A stretch of 25,905 nt of DNA from Desulfobacula sp. (GTDB lineage: Bacteria; Desulfobacterota; Desulfobacteria; Desulfobacterales; Desulfobacteraceae): NCBI RefSeq assembly GCF_021107415.1, contig NZ_JAIOSW010000250.1, forward strand, positions 1 to 25,905, written 5' to 3'. Positions within the stretch are counted from its first letter, which is position 1, and every line of letters begins with the position of its first letter. Shown here piece after piece: positions 14,952 through 23,773 of this stretch. Both the position numbers and the translations under genes were made by a program. The notes below the pieces were generated by a model that saw nothing but the letters and a program-made list of their open reading frames with translations, was not told where the DNA came from and did no database searches.

Positions 14952-16289
14952 GGGAGTAAGTTGATATTTTTGAATTTTTTTTCTTAAGGTGGGCAATGAA
15001 ATTTTAAGAATCTCAGCCGCTTTTGTTTTATTCCATCGAACCGATTGAAGGATATCGAAAATGTGCCTGGATTCCATTCGTGAAAGAGAATATGTGTTTG
15101 TATTTTTTCCCTCTGAAACATGATTATCTGACAAAAGATCTTCAATGGTATCCAAAAGGATTACAGCCCCCCTGGTTTTTATGGATGCTGAAATGATAAT
15201 ATTTTCAAGCTCCCTGACATTCCCTGTCCAGGCATGACGTTTCAGTCTTTCAATGCAGCCGTCTTGAAGGATGGTCTCCTTTACACCCAGCTCACGGGCA
15301 CTTTTCATGGTAAAATGGTCTACAAGGTCATTGATATCAGACAATCTCTGCCTCAATGGAGGCAGGGTCATTGTTGCCACTTTGAGTCTGTAATAAAGAT
15401 CATCCCTGAATGTTTTTTCATTAACCATCTTTCCAAGATCCTTGTTGGTGGCGACAATGATCCTGCACCTGGACTTTAGAACACTTTTACCGCCAACACG
15501 CATATACTGCTTTCTTTCAAGAAACCCCAAAAGCTTTGCCTGAAGGTTTAACGGCAGTTCCCCGACCTCGTCAAGAAAAATAGTACCTTCGCCAGCCAGT
15601 TCAATCTTGCCGGGTCTTGAATTCACAGCCCCTGTAAAGGCTCCTTTTTCATGACCGAACAATTCACTTTCCAGAAGGGTATCAACCACGGCCGAACAGT
15701 CAAAGGTGACAAAGGGTTGATTGCAGTACGGACCGCTCAAATGTATCCGTCTTGCCACAAGCTCTTTTCCTGTACCGGTCTCACCCGTGATCAATGCCGT
15801 GGCCCTGTTCTGGCAAAGCATGCCGATCATTTTATAAATCTCTTTCATGGGTTTGCTTTTACCGATTATTTCATTTTCTTTATAAGAGATCCTGGTTTCA
15901 TATTTTTGTGTTGTTTTAGTGTCTTCGTAAAAACTTGCAATCGCATCATTGATTGTTTTTTCAAGCTCATCAGCATCCAGGGGTTTATGAATATAATCGT
16001 AAGCCCCTTTTTTCATGGCTTCTATGGTAGTTTCCATGTCCTGGAATGCCGTGATCATAATAATCTTTGACAAAGGATAAACAATATGCATCCGGCTTAA
16101 GGCATCCAGGCCACTGCCGTCAGGTAGCCTGATATCCAGAATAACCACCTCGGGATGCAGCTCATTGAATCGACTTAATGCTTCTTTAATTGTTGATGTC
16201 GTGTAAACTGCATGCCCTTTTTCCGACATGAACATGCCGATTGATTTACGAATCGGATATTCATCATCAACAACTAATATCTTAACCAT
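14943..16289 (-). CDS. NtrC-family sigma-54 response regulator
   Basis: A 448-residue response regulator. I start it at the ATG at 16289 (MVKILVVDDE), which overlaps the kinase gene's end and has GGGAG six bases upstream; a longer frame to 16343 lies wholly within the kinase gene. The receiver domain (1-115) has acidic D8/D9, phosphoacceptor D52 (VVILDIRLPD), T80 and K102. The AAA+ domain follows, with Walker A GETGTGKE (169-176), an intact GAFTGA loop (216-221) and Walker B TIFLDE. The C-terminal Fis-type helix-turn-helix contains ILKISLPTLRKKIQKY. It should be phosphorylated by the kinase encoded just upstream and activate the sigma-54 promoter at 14806-14820. Confidence 0.95.
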   Translation of the reverse strand: MVKILVVDDEYPIRKSIGMFMSEKGHAVYTTSTIKEALSRFNELHPEVVILDIRLPDGSGLDALSRMHIVYPLSKIIMITAFQDMETTIEAMKKGAYDYIHKPLDADELEKTINDAIASFYEDTKTTQKYETRISYKENEIIGKSKPMKEIYKMIGMLCQNRATALITGETGTGKELVARRIHLSGPYCNQPFVTFDCSAVVDTLLESELFGHEKGAFTGAVNSRPGKIELAGEGTIFLDEVGELPLNLQAKLLGFLERKQYMRVGGKSVLKSRCRIIVATNKDLGKMVNEKTFRDDLYYRLKVATMTLPPLRQRLSDINDLVDHFTMKSARELGVKETILQDGCIERLKRHAWTGNVRELENIIISASIKTRGAVILLDTIEDLLSDNHVSEGKNTNTYSLSRMESRHIFDILQSVRWNKTKAAEILKISLPTLRKKIQKYQLTPPD

Positions 16290-17811
16290 TTGTTTCTCCC
16301 ATAGGTATGAACACTTTAAATATGGTTCCCGTACCTTTTGCATTCAACACCTTTACGATGCCGCCATGGGCTTCTACAATTCTTTTCACATTTGCAAGAC
16401 CGAGACCGGTTCCTTTTGTTTTTGTTGTATAAAACGGTTCAAAAATATTTATTAATGCTTGTTTTGAGATACCCCTTCCATCATCTTCAACGCTGATGAC
16501 AAAACAGGACTGCTCATTATTATTTTCCTTTTTTGTTGAAATTATTATTTTCCCGAAATCATCAACAGAGTCCAGGGCATTTAAAAGTAAATTGATAATC
16601 ACCTGCTCAATTTTTCCTTTATCAGCAGGAAGTTCTTTTAAGCTGCGGTCAATATTAATTTCATAATCAATACTTTTTCTATGGAATTTTATTTCTAAAA
16701 GCTCAACACAATAATAAATAATATGGTTGATATTTGTCGGGGTACGTTGCAATGATACTGGTTTTGCAAAATTAAGAAGCTCCCGTAAAATGCCTTCCAG
16801 TCGTTTAATCTCCTTTTCTGATATTTGAAGCCGTTCTCTATCATTCCCCTTCCAGAGAATATTTTTGTTTAAAATCTGCAAGTTCATTTTTATCGATGAT
16901 AAAGGGTTTCTGATCTCATGGGAAAGAGATGCCGTTAATTTGCCGATATATGCCATCCGTTCCGTTTCCCTGCTTTCTTTCTCCATCTCAACCCGCTTTG
17001 TAATATCCCTGACAATACAAAGGTTATAATTTTTACCTTTAAATAATGACGGTCTGAAATTAATTTCCGTGGGAAGGTGTTCCTTATCCTTTGTCAATCG
17101 CTGGTACTCAAACGCATCTGTTTCAATGCCCGGTTCAATATCTTTAGTAATGATATCCCACACTTTTTCACGACTTTCCCCGGCAATAAAAGACATGAAT
17201 GATTCTGGAATATTATCATTAATCCGATACCCGTGCATCTTAAAAAAAGCCGGATTCACAAAACTAATTTTCTCTTTATCCAGTACCAGATAGCCGTCAC
17301 TGATATCTTCAACAAGGGTTTTGTACTTAAGTTCAGATGCTTTCAATTCTGCCGTTCTTGCCGCCACATCCTGTTCAAGCTGATTCGCATACTTTTTTAA
17401 ATACTTTTCATGCGTCTTTTGAAAATGATGGCTGAACCGATGGATGGTATAGGCAAGGCCAGTGTTGATGGCTTCAATATTTTTGTACAATAATTGTCTT
17501 GGTGATTCTTTTACAAGGATTGGAATAACAATCTGCCTGTAAAGTTCAAATGCTTTCTGGACATCATCCAGAGGAAAGCCTGTCTCTAATCTGATTTTTG
17601 TGATTTCATTGATAAATTCATTTATCCGGGTATAATCATTGCGGGTAATTATCAGACAAAACGAATCATATGCTTTGCTGGTGGTCATAAATAATTCTTC
17701 TGAAGATCTTTTAGTATAATGCTCAGACACATCATGTTTAAGCCTTTTTTCCCACTCAAGCACAATTTGATCTCTATGTCTGCTTAGAAAATCTTCCCAC
17801 TTAAAATTCAT
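16282..17811 (-). CDS. soluble PAS-domain sensor histidine kinase
   Basis: A 509-residue kinase with no membrane segment, so it senses a cytoplasmic signal. Residues 1-130 form a helical domain resembling RsbRD-type N-terminal domains, followed by a coiled coil (about 131-165). A PAS domain (165-275) leads into the dimerisation and phosphotransfer helix with His298 (SLSHEIRNP). The catalytic domain has an N-box (INLLLNALDS), G1 (VEDDGRGIS) and G2 (GTGLGLANV). Its stop lies inside the start of the response-regulator gene, so the two form a translationally coupled pair. The ATG has no strong ribosome-binding site. It lies 36 bp after the DJ-1-like gene and is probably cotranscribed. A CoA ester or free acid of the pathway is a possible signal, but nothing in the sequence identifies it. 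Confidence 0.94.
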   Translation of the reverse strand: MNFKWEDFLSRHRDQIVLEWEKRLKHDVSEHYTKRSSEELFMTTSKAYDSFCLIITRNDYTRINEFINEITKIRLETGFPLDDVQKAFELYRQIVIPILVKESPRQLLYKNIEAINTGLAYTIHRFSHHFQKTHEKYLKKYANQLEQDVAARTAELKASELKYKTLVEDISDGYLVLDKEKISFVNPAFFKMHGYRINDNIPESFMSFIAGESREKVWDIITKDIEPGIETDAFEYQRLTKDKEHLPTEINFRPSLFKGKNYNLCIVRDITKRVEMEKESRETERMAYIGKLTASLSHEIRNPLSSIKMNLQILNKNILWKGNDRERLQISEKEIKRLEGILRELLNFAKPVSLQRTPTNINHIIYYCVELLEIKFHRKSIDYEINIDRSLKELPADKGKIEQVIINLLLNALDSVDDFGKIIISTKKENNNEQSCFVISVEDDGRGISKQALINIFEPFYTTKTKGTGLGLANVKRIVEAHGGIVKVLNAKGTGTIFKVFIPMGETNG

Positions 17812-17847
17812 TACGATAAATGACCATAAAATACATTAAACAATTGA

Positions 17848-18405
17848 TTAATCAACCGGCAAAGCAAGACCTTGCATCACCTCTTTTTTCTTTTCTTTGG
17901 AATAGAGAAGCTCAACAAGATTTAATGCAAAGTCACAGGCTGTTCCTGCCCCCCGGCTGGTAATACAATTGCCGTCAACAACAACCTTTGATTCAACAAT
18001 ATTACCATTATCAATCATATCCACAAACCCTGGATGACAAGTCACATTACCGGGAGTAACAAGACCGTGATGATGCAGCACAACTGCAGGAGAAGCACAG
18101 ATGGCACCATAATATTTTTTGAGTTCCGCCTGCTTTTTAAGAAGAATCTCAAGCTCTTTTGAATCCCGAAGATTTTGAGCCCCCGGGATACCGCCCGGAA
18201 GAGCAATCAGATCAAATTCTTCATCCATACAGTCTTTGATCAGTCTGTCTGCTTTAAATTCGATCCCCTTTGACGCTTTGATATTAATCTCATCCACAGA
18301 TGCAATAATAACATTTGCACCTGCCCGTCGAAGAACATCAATGATGGTGATGGCTTCCATCTCCTCTATACCCTGGGCCACCGGGACAAGGACTTTTTTT
18401 TCCAT
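17848..18405 (-). CDS. DJ-1/PfpI (YajL-like) family protein
   Basis: A 185-residue class I glutamine-amidotransferase-like protein. The DJ-1 signature residues are present: the Glu in GIEEMEA (about 14-20), the nucleophile-elbow Cys in YGAICASPAVVL, and the GGIPGAQNL loop. It matches the DJ-1/ThiJ/YajL subgroup, whose members are linked to oxidative or carbonyl stress and have proposed chaperone or deglycase roles. AAAAAGGAG precedes the ATG. It lies between the Bat operon and the two-component genes, with a sigma-70-like promoter upstream, and is likely the first gene of a DJ-1 - kinase - regulator transcript. Confidence 0.92.
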   Translation of the reverse strand: MEKKVLVPVAQGIEEMEAITIIDVLRRAGANVIIASVDEINIKASKGIEFKADRLIKDCMDEEFDLIALPGGIPGAQNLRDSKELEILLKKQAELKKYYGAICASPAVVLHHHGLVTPGNVTCHPGFVDMIDNGNIVESKVVVDGNCITSRGAGTACDFALNLVELLYSKEKKKEVMQGLALPVD

Positions 18406-18447
18406 GATATACTCCTTTTTCTTTTAAGATTGAAAAGAAAATAATCA

Positions 18448-18476
18448 AAGATACCAGCTACTTTTCTTGAAGTCAA
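18448..18476 (-). promoter_or_regulatory. sigma-70-like promoter for the DJ-1 - kinase - regulator genes
   Basis: On the minus strand TTGACT (-35, five of six) and TATCTT (-10, four of six) are 17 bp apart. The start would be near 18441, about 36 nt before the DJ-1-like ATG. It occupies the 76-bp gap after the Bat operon. Confidence 0.5.
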
Positions 18477-18481
18477 CGCGT

Positions 18482-20974
18482 TCAGATAATGACAGCTTCC
18501 TTTATTTTCACCCACCCGACTTTGCCTTTTGAAAATACTATTTTTAGATATCCGTCTCTTTGTTCTTCAACACTAACCTTGGTTCCTGCATGAAGGCTGA
18601 ACAATTTTGTAGAAGTGTCTGTCACACCCGAACGAACCGCTATTTCTTCTTGTACAATAACTGCGAAAAGCTGTGCAGAGCGTTTATAGTAATTCACACA
18701 TGTAATGGCAGTAACCAGAACAAATATTGAACACAGAATGATGCCGGTTCCTGAAAAAACCTTTTGTTTTTTCACTATTTTAATTGCTGCCCAAATAAAA
18801 AAAAGAAAAGAAAAGAAAATGGCTGTGACCTGAATTATTTTTGCGGGGATAAGCTTGTCCCAAAAAAAAAGAACGTCCATGATATTCATGGCGTCTTCTT
18901 TTTTATCTTTCACAAGGGTATTGGCATATGCAAGGTTAAAATTCAGGTCAGGATCATTGGGGGCCAAAATCTTTGCTCTTTCATACCATAAAATGGCTTG
19001 ACCGATATCATTGGCCTTCAAATATGCATTTGCAATGTTATAGAAAAGATAAGGGTTCTTGACAGGAGTTTTTGCAACCGTTTCAAATAGTTTAGCCGCC
19101 TGTTTGAAATGACCGGCCTTGTAATCTTTAATCCCGTCTATAAATGTGGCGGTAGAATTGGCCATGGCTTTTTGCGGGACAAAAGAAAACATTCCCAGAC
19201 AAACTATTGCAAGGCAAAGCAGTTTCATCATCTGTTTTGTCTTTGACAAAAGCTGTTTTGCCTTATTTCCATCAATCTTCTTCCCCCCAAACCGAACGGA
19301 TTCAATTGTTTCAAGCAGGTGAGTGATCCGGTCTATTTGGGTGTCGTCCACATTGGCATCTATTAAAATGGTTTGGGCTTCTTTAATGGTGACGGTTTCA
19401 CCCTTTCTTTTTCCTTTGGCCAAAATGAGAGCCACCAGACTTGAATAAAGATGCCCCAAAAAACCTTTATCCTTAGCATCCATTTTTCGGGCCTGTTTTA
19501 GATGATACCTTGCCTTTTCTTCCATTACCTTTTCAACAGATAATTCCTTTTTTGTAACCATGATAAAAAGTTTAACCCCTGAAAACAAAATTGCAGGAAT
19601 TGACAGCAATAAAAGAAAGAAGAAAGGCTCTATCTCCTTGTAATCCTTCAATACTGCAAACCCTTCTTTTATCTCCAGAATATCTTTATTAACAAGAGAG
19701 ACCTCTTGTTTAACAACAGATTTATCCGATGGCCCGGTCAACGACCGGTTCGATGATCCAGTCAATGATCTGGCGGCAAGATGCATTTCTTCAGATGGAG
19801 CAACATCTAGCTGGATCTGATCTGTTGAAACCCTCTGATAGACTTTTTTATCCACATCAAAATAGATCAGTGTAACCGGTTTGATCACATATTTCCCAGG
19901 GTGAACAGGGACAATGGCTTTTTTAAATACCTTAAAACCCTCATATCCGGTTTGTGTCATATGAATGGTTTCAATTGGATTGTCGTCATATACTTTGAAC
20001 GCATCAATATCCAGATCAATCTCTGGAAGGCTTGCATCCATGATATTTCCTGATCCGAAAATTTTAATGGTAAACGTAGTCGATTCACCGGCTTTAAGAC
20101 TTGTTTTATCCATCTTTCCCTCAATATCAAAACGACCCACAAGTCCGGAAAACTTACCCTTACCCTGATATGGGGGAACCAAAGACACTTCAATTTTTAT
20201 TGGATTTGAAACCACCCGGATAGATTTAAAACTGTTAGATGAAAAAAAAGAATCATTAAAAAAAGAATCAAACCGGGAATCACGCTTTGATTTCACCATC
20301 ACATTGGCAATCAGAACCGCAGGATCAATATTGAATATTCCCGGATTTGCAGGGATAATGATATAATTGACTTGTGTTACATGGTAAAGGATACCATTAA
20401 TGTTTTGGGTATAGGTTTTTTCCTTTTCAAATGCTTTTGATGAAAGCCCGTTAAATTCAGGTGGATTTTCAAACCCCAGACCTGACAATCTTTTCGAAGT
20501 ATAAAATTTCAATGTATAGACTGCCTGCTCACCTGCAAAAAGGTGAGTATTTGTCATCTCTGCCCTGGCAAACAATGCTTTGACATCACCGGAATTCACT
20601 ACCTGATCTGATACATGGATGACAATTTGCCTGGTAAAGGCTGTTTGACCCTTCCTTGTAGCCTTTATGGCGGGAATCTTTAATTCTCCTTTTGATAACG
20701 GGATCAGAACATATTGATAGGTTGCCTTTCTTTCAGATTTTCCATTAATATAATTGTAACTTGAAGAAGACCCCCGGGATATCACCTTAAAATCCTTTAC
20801 CATGGAAAGATCCAGATCTGCTTTACCGCCGTTGACTTCCACCTTTAAAAAAATAGAATCATCTTTGGAAATCCGGGTTTTATCCACATGGGCTGTGACA
20901 TCAAAGCAAAAACCGATTGCAGGTATTGTTACCAGCAACATCATTGTCATGAAGAAAATATTTTTTAAATTCAT
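18482..20974 (-). CDS. BatD-BatE fusion protein
   Basis: An 830-residue membrane protein joining two Bat proteins. I start at the ATG at 20974, which gives a clean signal peptide (1-23) and lies 4 bp after the preceding stop; an ATG at 20998 overlaps that gene. Residues 24-445 are BatD beta-rich domains (DKTRISKDDSIFLKVEV, the GGxAD and FGSGNI regions). A membrane helix (449-474) and a cytoplasmic linker (475-580) follow. Residues 583-605 look like a complete signal peptide (MKLLCLAIVCL...AMA), then TPR repeats (610-690), two membrane helices (713-735, 740-762) and an SH3-like domain (765-830) typical of BatE. The internal Met has no ribosome-binding site, so a true fusion is likely. Bat proteins are associated with stress and oxygen tolerance; the mechanism is unclear. 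Confidence 0.88.
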   Translation of the reverse strand: MNLKNIFFMTMMLLVTIPAIGFCFDVTAHVDKTRISKDDSIFLKVEVNGGKADLDLSMVKDFKVISRGSSSSYNYINGKSERKATYQYVLIPLSKGELKIPAIKATRKGQTAFTRQIVIHVSDQVVNSGDVKALFARAEMTNTHLFAGEQAVYTLKFYTSKRLSGLGFENPPEFNGLSSKAFEKEKTYTQNINGILYHVTQVNYIIIPANPGIFNIDPAVLIANVMVKSKRDSRFDSFFNDSFFSSNSFKSIRVVSNPIKIEVSLVPPYQGKGKFSGLVGRFDIEGKMDKTSLKAGESTTFTIKIFGSGNIMDASLPEIDLDIDAFKVYDDNPIETIHMTQTGYEGFKVFKKAIVPVHPGKYVIKPVTLIYFDVDKKVYQRVSTDQIQLDVAPSEEMHLAARSLTGSSNRSLTGPSDKSVVKQEVSLVNKDILEIKEGFAVLKDYKEIEPFFFLLLLSIPAILFSGVKLFIMVTKKELSVEKVMEEKARYHLKQARKMDAKDKGFLGHLYSSLVALILAKGKRKGETVTIKEAQTILIDANVDDTQIDRITHLLETIESVRFGGKKIDGNKAKQLLSKTKQMMKLLCLAIVCLGMFSFVPQKAMANSTATFIDGIKDYKAGHFKQAAKLFETVAKTPVKNPYLFYNIANAYLKANDIGQAILWYERAKILAPNDPDLNFNLAYANTLVKDKKEDAMNIMDVLFFWDKLIPAKIIQVTAIFFSFLFFIWAAIKIVKKQKVFSGTGIILCSIFVLVTAITCVNYYKRSAQLFAVIVQEEIAVRSGVTDTSTKLFSLHAGTKVSVEEQRDGYLKIVFSKGKVGWVKIKEAVII

Positions 20975-20978
20975 ATCT

Positions 20979-22763
20979 TTACCAGTCTTTTTCAACATCT
21001 TGTTCTTGTAACACAGGTATCATTGCACGACCAGGTTTGTCTTCAAGCCGGTTGAGCATATTCTCCATATTCTGGTTTGTTTTTTCATCCTTTTGGGGCT
21101 GCGATGGTGTTTCTTTTGGTTTATCATCCGGCCTGTTTTCAGGTGCTTGTTTATTTTTTTGCTGATTTTGTTCTTTTGTCTGTTTTTCGTCCTGCCCGGA
21201 ATTTTTGTTATCCTGATTTTTTTTCGGGTTATTATCTTTATTTTTTTCTGAATTTTGGCCTTCTTTATTCTCCTGGTCTTCTTTCTTTTCTTTATTATTT
21301 TTATCTTTATCGCATTTTGATTCCTGTTCCTGCTTCTCCTGCTTTTTCTGTTTGACAAAGGCAAGGTTTTCTTTTGCCTGTCCGTCTTCCGGGAATTCTT
21401 TTAAGATATTTTCATAGCCTTTGATGGCCTCATCCAGATTTCCCATTCGATACTCTGTATTGGCAAGGTTATACCAGGCATCATGGCGCAGGTTGACATC
21501 ATCTGTTCTGGTTGCCTGCATGAAGTTTTTTTGAGCCTGTTCATACTCTTTATTCATATAGGCTGCCGCACCAATATTATAATAAAGCTTTGCATTTTCC
21601 GGATTCTCAAGCTGGGCATCAATAAAATGCTTTTTGGCCTGTTCATAATTTTGCGCATCAAAGGCTTGTATTCCCTGCTTAACGCTTGAAGAAACCGTTT
21701 GGGCATAAACAGGCCCATTTTGGGACAGGAAAATGCTGAAGCCAAAGACAAAAATAAATATGAACAATCCTTTTAATTTCTTTTTTGAAGACAGGATAAA
21801 TTCTATCAGCAATAAAATCAGGCAGGGGAATAAAAACCATTGATACCTGTTTTCCCAGACTTTTTTCTTTCCGGATGTCAGGGTCTTTCGTTCCATGGTC
21901 CCAAGGATTTTATCCTTATAGATCAGGTCAAGATCCATATCCCCGGCCACGGACCTGACATAGGTTCCGCCTGTTATAACGGCCAGTTTTTCAAGGGTCT
22001 TTGTATCCACCTTTGATAAAATAATATTACCGGATGCATCCTTTTTAAACCCACCCTTTTCATCGGGTATGGGTGCACCGGCAAGATCTCCGACCCCGAT
22101 ACAAAAAATTTTGATCCCCTGTTTTGCCATGTCTTTGGCTGTTGCTTCCACATCACCCGTGGTACTTTCTCCATCTGTAATAATAATGATGGCCTTTTCA
22201 GTGTCAGACTCTTTTTCAAAACCATTATAACTTTCTTTAATTGCTAAAGAGAGGTTGGTTCCGCCCACAGGTAAAAATCCGGGCTTTAGAACCTTTAAAA
22301 AAATATTGAATGCTTCATGGTCAAGGGTTAACGGGCACTGGAGGATAGCTCTTCCTGAAAAAGCCACAAGCCCTGCCCTGTCAGATTTCATCATGCGCAA
22401 CAGATCAATAATTTCTCTTTTTGCCCGTTCAAGACGGTTGGGCTTGATATCCCGGGCCAGCATACTTTTTGAGCAATCAAGGGCAATCATAATATCCACC
22501 CCTTTTTGCGTTGTCTTTTCCCATTTATAGCCCAATTGCGGCCCTGACAGGGCAACAATGGCAAACCCGGATGCTATGGCAATCAGGATGGCCTTTATCC
22601 ACCTTCTTTTGGGATCAAATCCCGGAATAATCAAAGAAAACATACTTTGCCTTGCAAATCCAAACAATACTTTTTTTCTTTTCCTAATACCATACACCAT
22701 GATACCGAACACCGGGATTAACGCCCATAATAAATTCAACAAATATGGATGGGTGAATTGCAT
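20979..22763 (-). CDS. BatB-BatC fusion: von Willebrand A protein with TPR and KQEN-rich tail
   Basis: A 594-residue protein. Two N-terminal membrane helices (8-25, 58-75) are followed by a VWA domain with an intact MIDAS: D96-C-S98-K-S100, T169 in GGTN and D197 in ITDGES. After a membrane helix (309-326), residues 332-354 look like the old BatC signal peptide (ending VYAQ). TPR repeats (358-470) follow, then a low-complexity Lys/Gln/Glu/Asn stretch (about 471-565), and the conserved BatC end (MENMLNRLEDKPGRAM to VEKDW). It would work with the MoxR ATPase and BatA at the inner membrane. It starts 2 bp after the BatA stop, indicating tight coupling. The low-complexity tail explains several long shadow frames there. 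Confidence 0.9.
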   Translation of the reverse strand: MQFTHPYLLNLLWALIPVFGIMVYGIRKRKKVLFGFARQSMFSLIIPGFDPKRRWIKAILIAIASGFAIVALSGPQLGYKWEKTTQKGVDIMIALDCSKSMLARDIKPNRLERAKREIIDLLRMMKSDRAGLVAFSGRAILQCPLTLDHEAFNIFLKVLKPGFLPVGGTNLSLAIKESYNGFEKESDTEKAIIIITDGESTTGDVEATAKDMAKQGIKIFCIGVGDLAGAPIPDEKGGFKKDASGNIILSKVDTKTLEKLAVITGGTYVRSVAGDMDLDLIYKDKILGTMERKTLTSGKKKVWENRYQWFLFPCLILLLIEFILSSKKKLKGLFIFIFVFGFSIFLSQNGPVYAQTVSSSVKQGIQAFDAQNYEQAKKHFIDAQLENPENAKLYYNIGAAAYMNKEYEQAQKNFMQATRTDDVNLRHDAWYNLANTEYRMGNLDEAIKGYENILKEFPEDGQAKENLAFVKQKKQEKQEQESKCDKDKNNKEKKEDQENKEGQNSEKNKDNNPKKNQDNKNSGQDEKQTKEQNQQKNKQAPENRPDDKPKETPSQPQKDEKTNQNMENMLNRLEDKPGRAMIPVLQEQDVEKDW

Positions 22764-22765
22764 AT

Positions 22766-23773
22766 TTACGGTATCCTTAAAAACCTTGTATTACTCAAAA
22801 TAATATAAATAAGAAGAAGAATTAAACCGGTCACAAGAACTCCTGGATATAATTCCTTGTACTCCACCCATTTTTCAACATCCACCTTTGTTTTTTCGAG
22901 GTTGTTGATCATCTCATAAATCCGGCCAAGCGAGTTTAAATCCTTTGCTTCAAAAAAGTCAGCCTGTGTTTGCTCAGCAATTGTTTTTAAGGCATCCAGG
23001 TCAACATCCACTTTTTGATACACATACCGTTTGCCAAACAGGCCGTCCACAAGGAATGGGGCTTCTCCTTTTGTGCCGACCCCGATGGTATAAATTTTCA
23101 CCTTTCTTAAGGCAGCAATCTTTGTTGCATCCTGCCAGGAAAGTTCCCCTGAATTGCTTTTTCCATCTGTCATCAAAATAATAATATTGGATTTGCTTTG
23201 AATATCTTCAAGCCGTTTTAATGAGATACCTATGGCGTCTCCAATGGCTGTTTTAGGTCCTGCCGCCCCGATTTTCAACCGGTCCAGAATAAAGGCAATG
23301 GTATTATAATCCCGGGTCAACGGCAACTGGGTAAAAGCATTTGATCCAAAAACGACCATACCAATGCGATCCCCTTCCCGTTTCATGATAAAATCCCGGA
23401 CCACAATTTTCACGGCCGCTAGCCGTGTGATAATCTTTTTGTCCCCTTTAAAATCAAGACTGAAATCAAGGGCTCGCATGGATTCGGAAAGATCAACAGC
23501 TAGGATAATATTGACCCCTTCGGTGGTCACATTAATTTTTTGATCACCCCACTGGGGTCTTGCAAGAGCCAGAATTAAAAGGATCAGGGATATTGTTTTT
23601 AAAATCGGGACCAATTTTGAGAGCCTTACCATAAAAGAGTATGAAAGCGGTTCAACTCCTTTTAACGAGGACACCTTAATATGATTGGCACTTTTTTTTC
23701 TAAGCCGTAGAAACCAGACAAAAACAAGTACAAAAAGCAATAATAAAAATAAAGGCGAGGCGAATCTGAACAT
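22766..23773 (-). CDS. BatA-type von Willebrand A membrane protein
   Basis: A 335-residue BatA. Two N-terminal membrane helices (4-22, 55-71) end in the family motif LALARPQWG. The VWA domain has a MIDAS (D94-L-S96-E-S98), GPKTAIGDAIG and the DG in LMTDGKSNSGE. A C-terminal helix (about 313-330) anchors it. Its ATG shares one base with the stop of the preceding gene (TAATG), so translation is coupled. In Bat operons BatA and BatB are thought to form metal-binding adaptor complexes acted on by the MoxR ATPase. Confidence 0.93.
   Translation of the reverse strand: MFRFASPLFLLLLFVLVFVWFLRLRKKSANHIKVSSLKGVEPLSYSFMVRLSKLVPILKTISLILLILALARPQWGDQKINVTTEGVNIILAVDLSESMRALDFSLDFKGDKKIITRLAAVKIVVRDFIMKREGDRIGMVVFGSNAFTQLPLTRDYNTIAFILDRLKIGAAGPKTAIGDAIGISLKRLEDIQSKSNIIILMTDGKSNSGELSWQDATKIAALRKVKIYTIGVGTKGEAPFLVDGLFGKRYVYQKVDVDLDALKTIAEQTQADFFEAKDLNSLGRIYEMINNLEKTKVDVEKWVEYKELYPGVLVTGLILLLIYIILSNTRFLRIP

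Noticed and set aside
16290..16343. Upstream extension of the response regulator (18 more residues)
   Set aside because: It lies inside the kinase coding region. The ATG at 16289 has a proper ribosome-binding site and starts exactly at the receiver fold.
20975..20998. Earlier ATG (20998) for BatD/E
   Set aside because: It would overlap the end of BatB/C and put eight charged residues before a normal signal peptide; the ATG at 20974 fits better, although neither has a strong ribosome-binding site.
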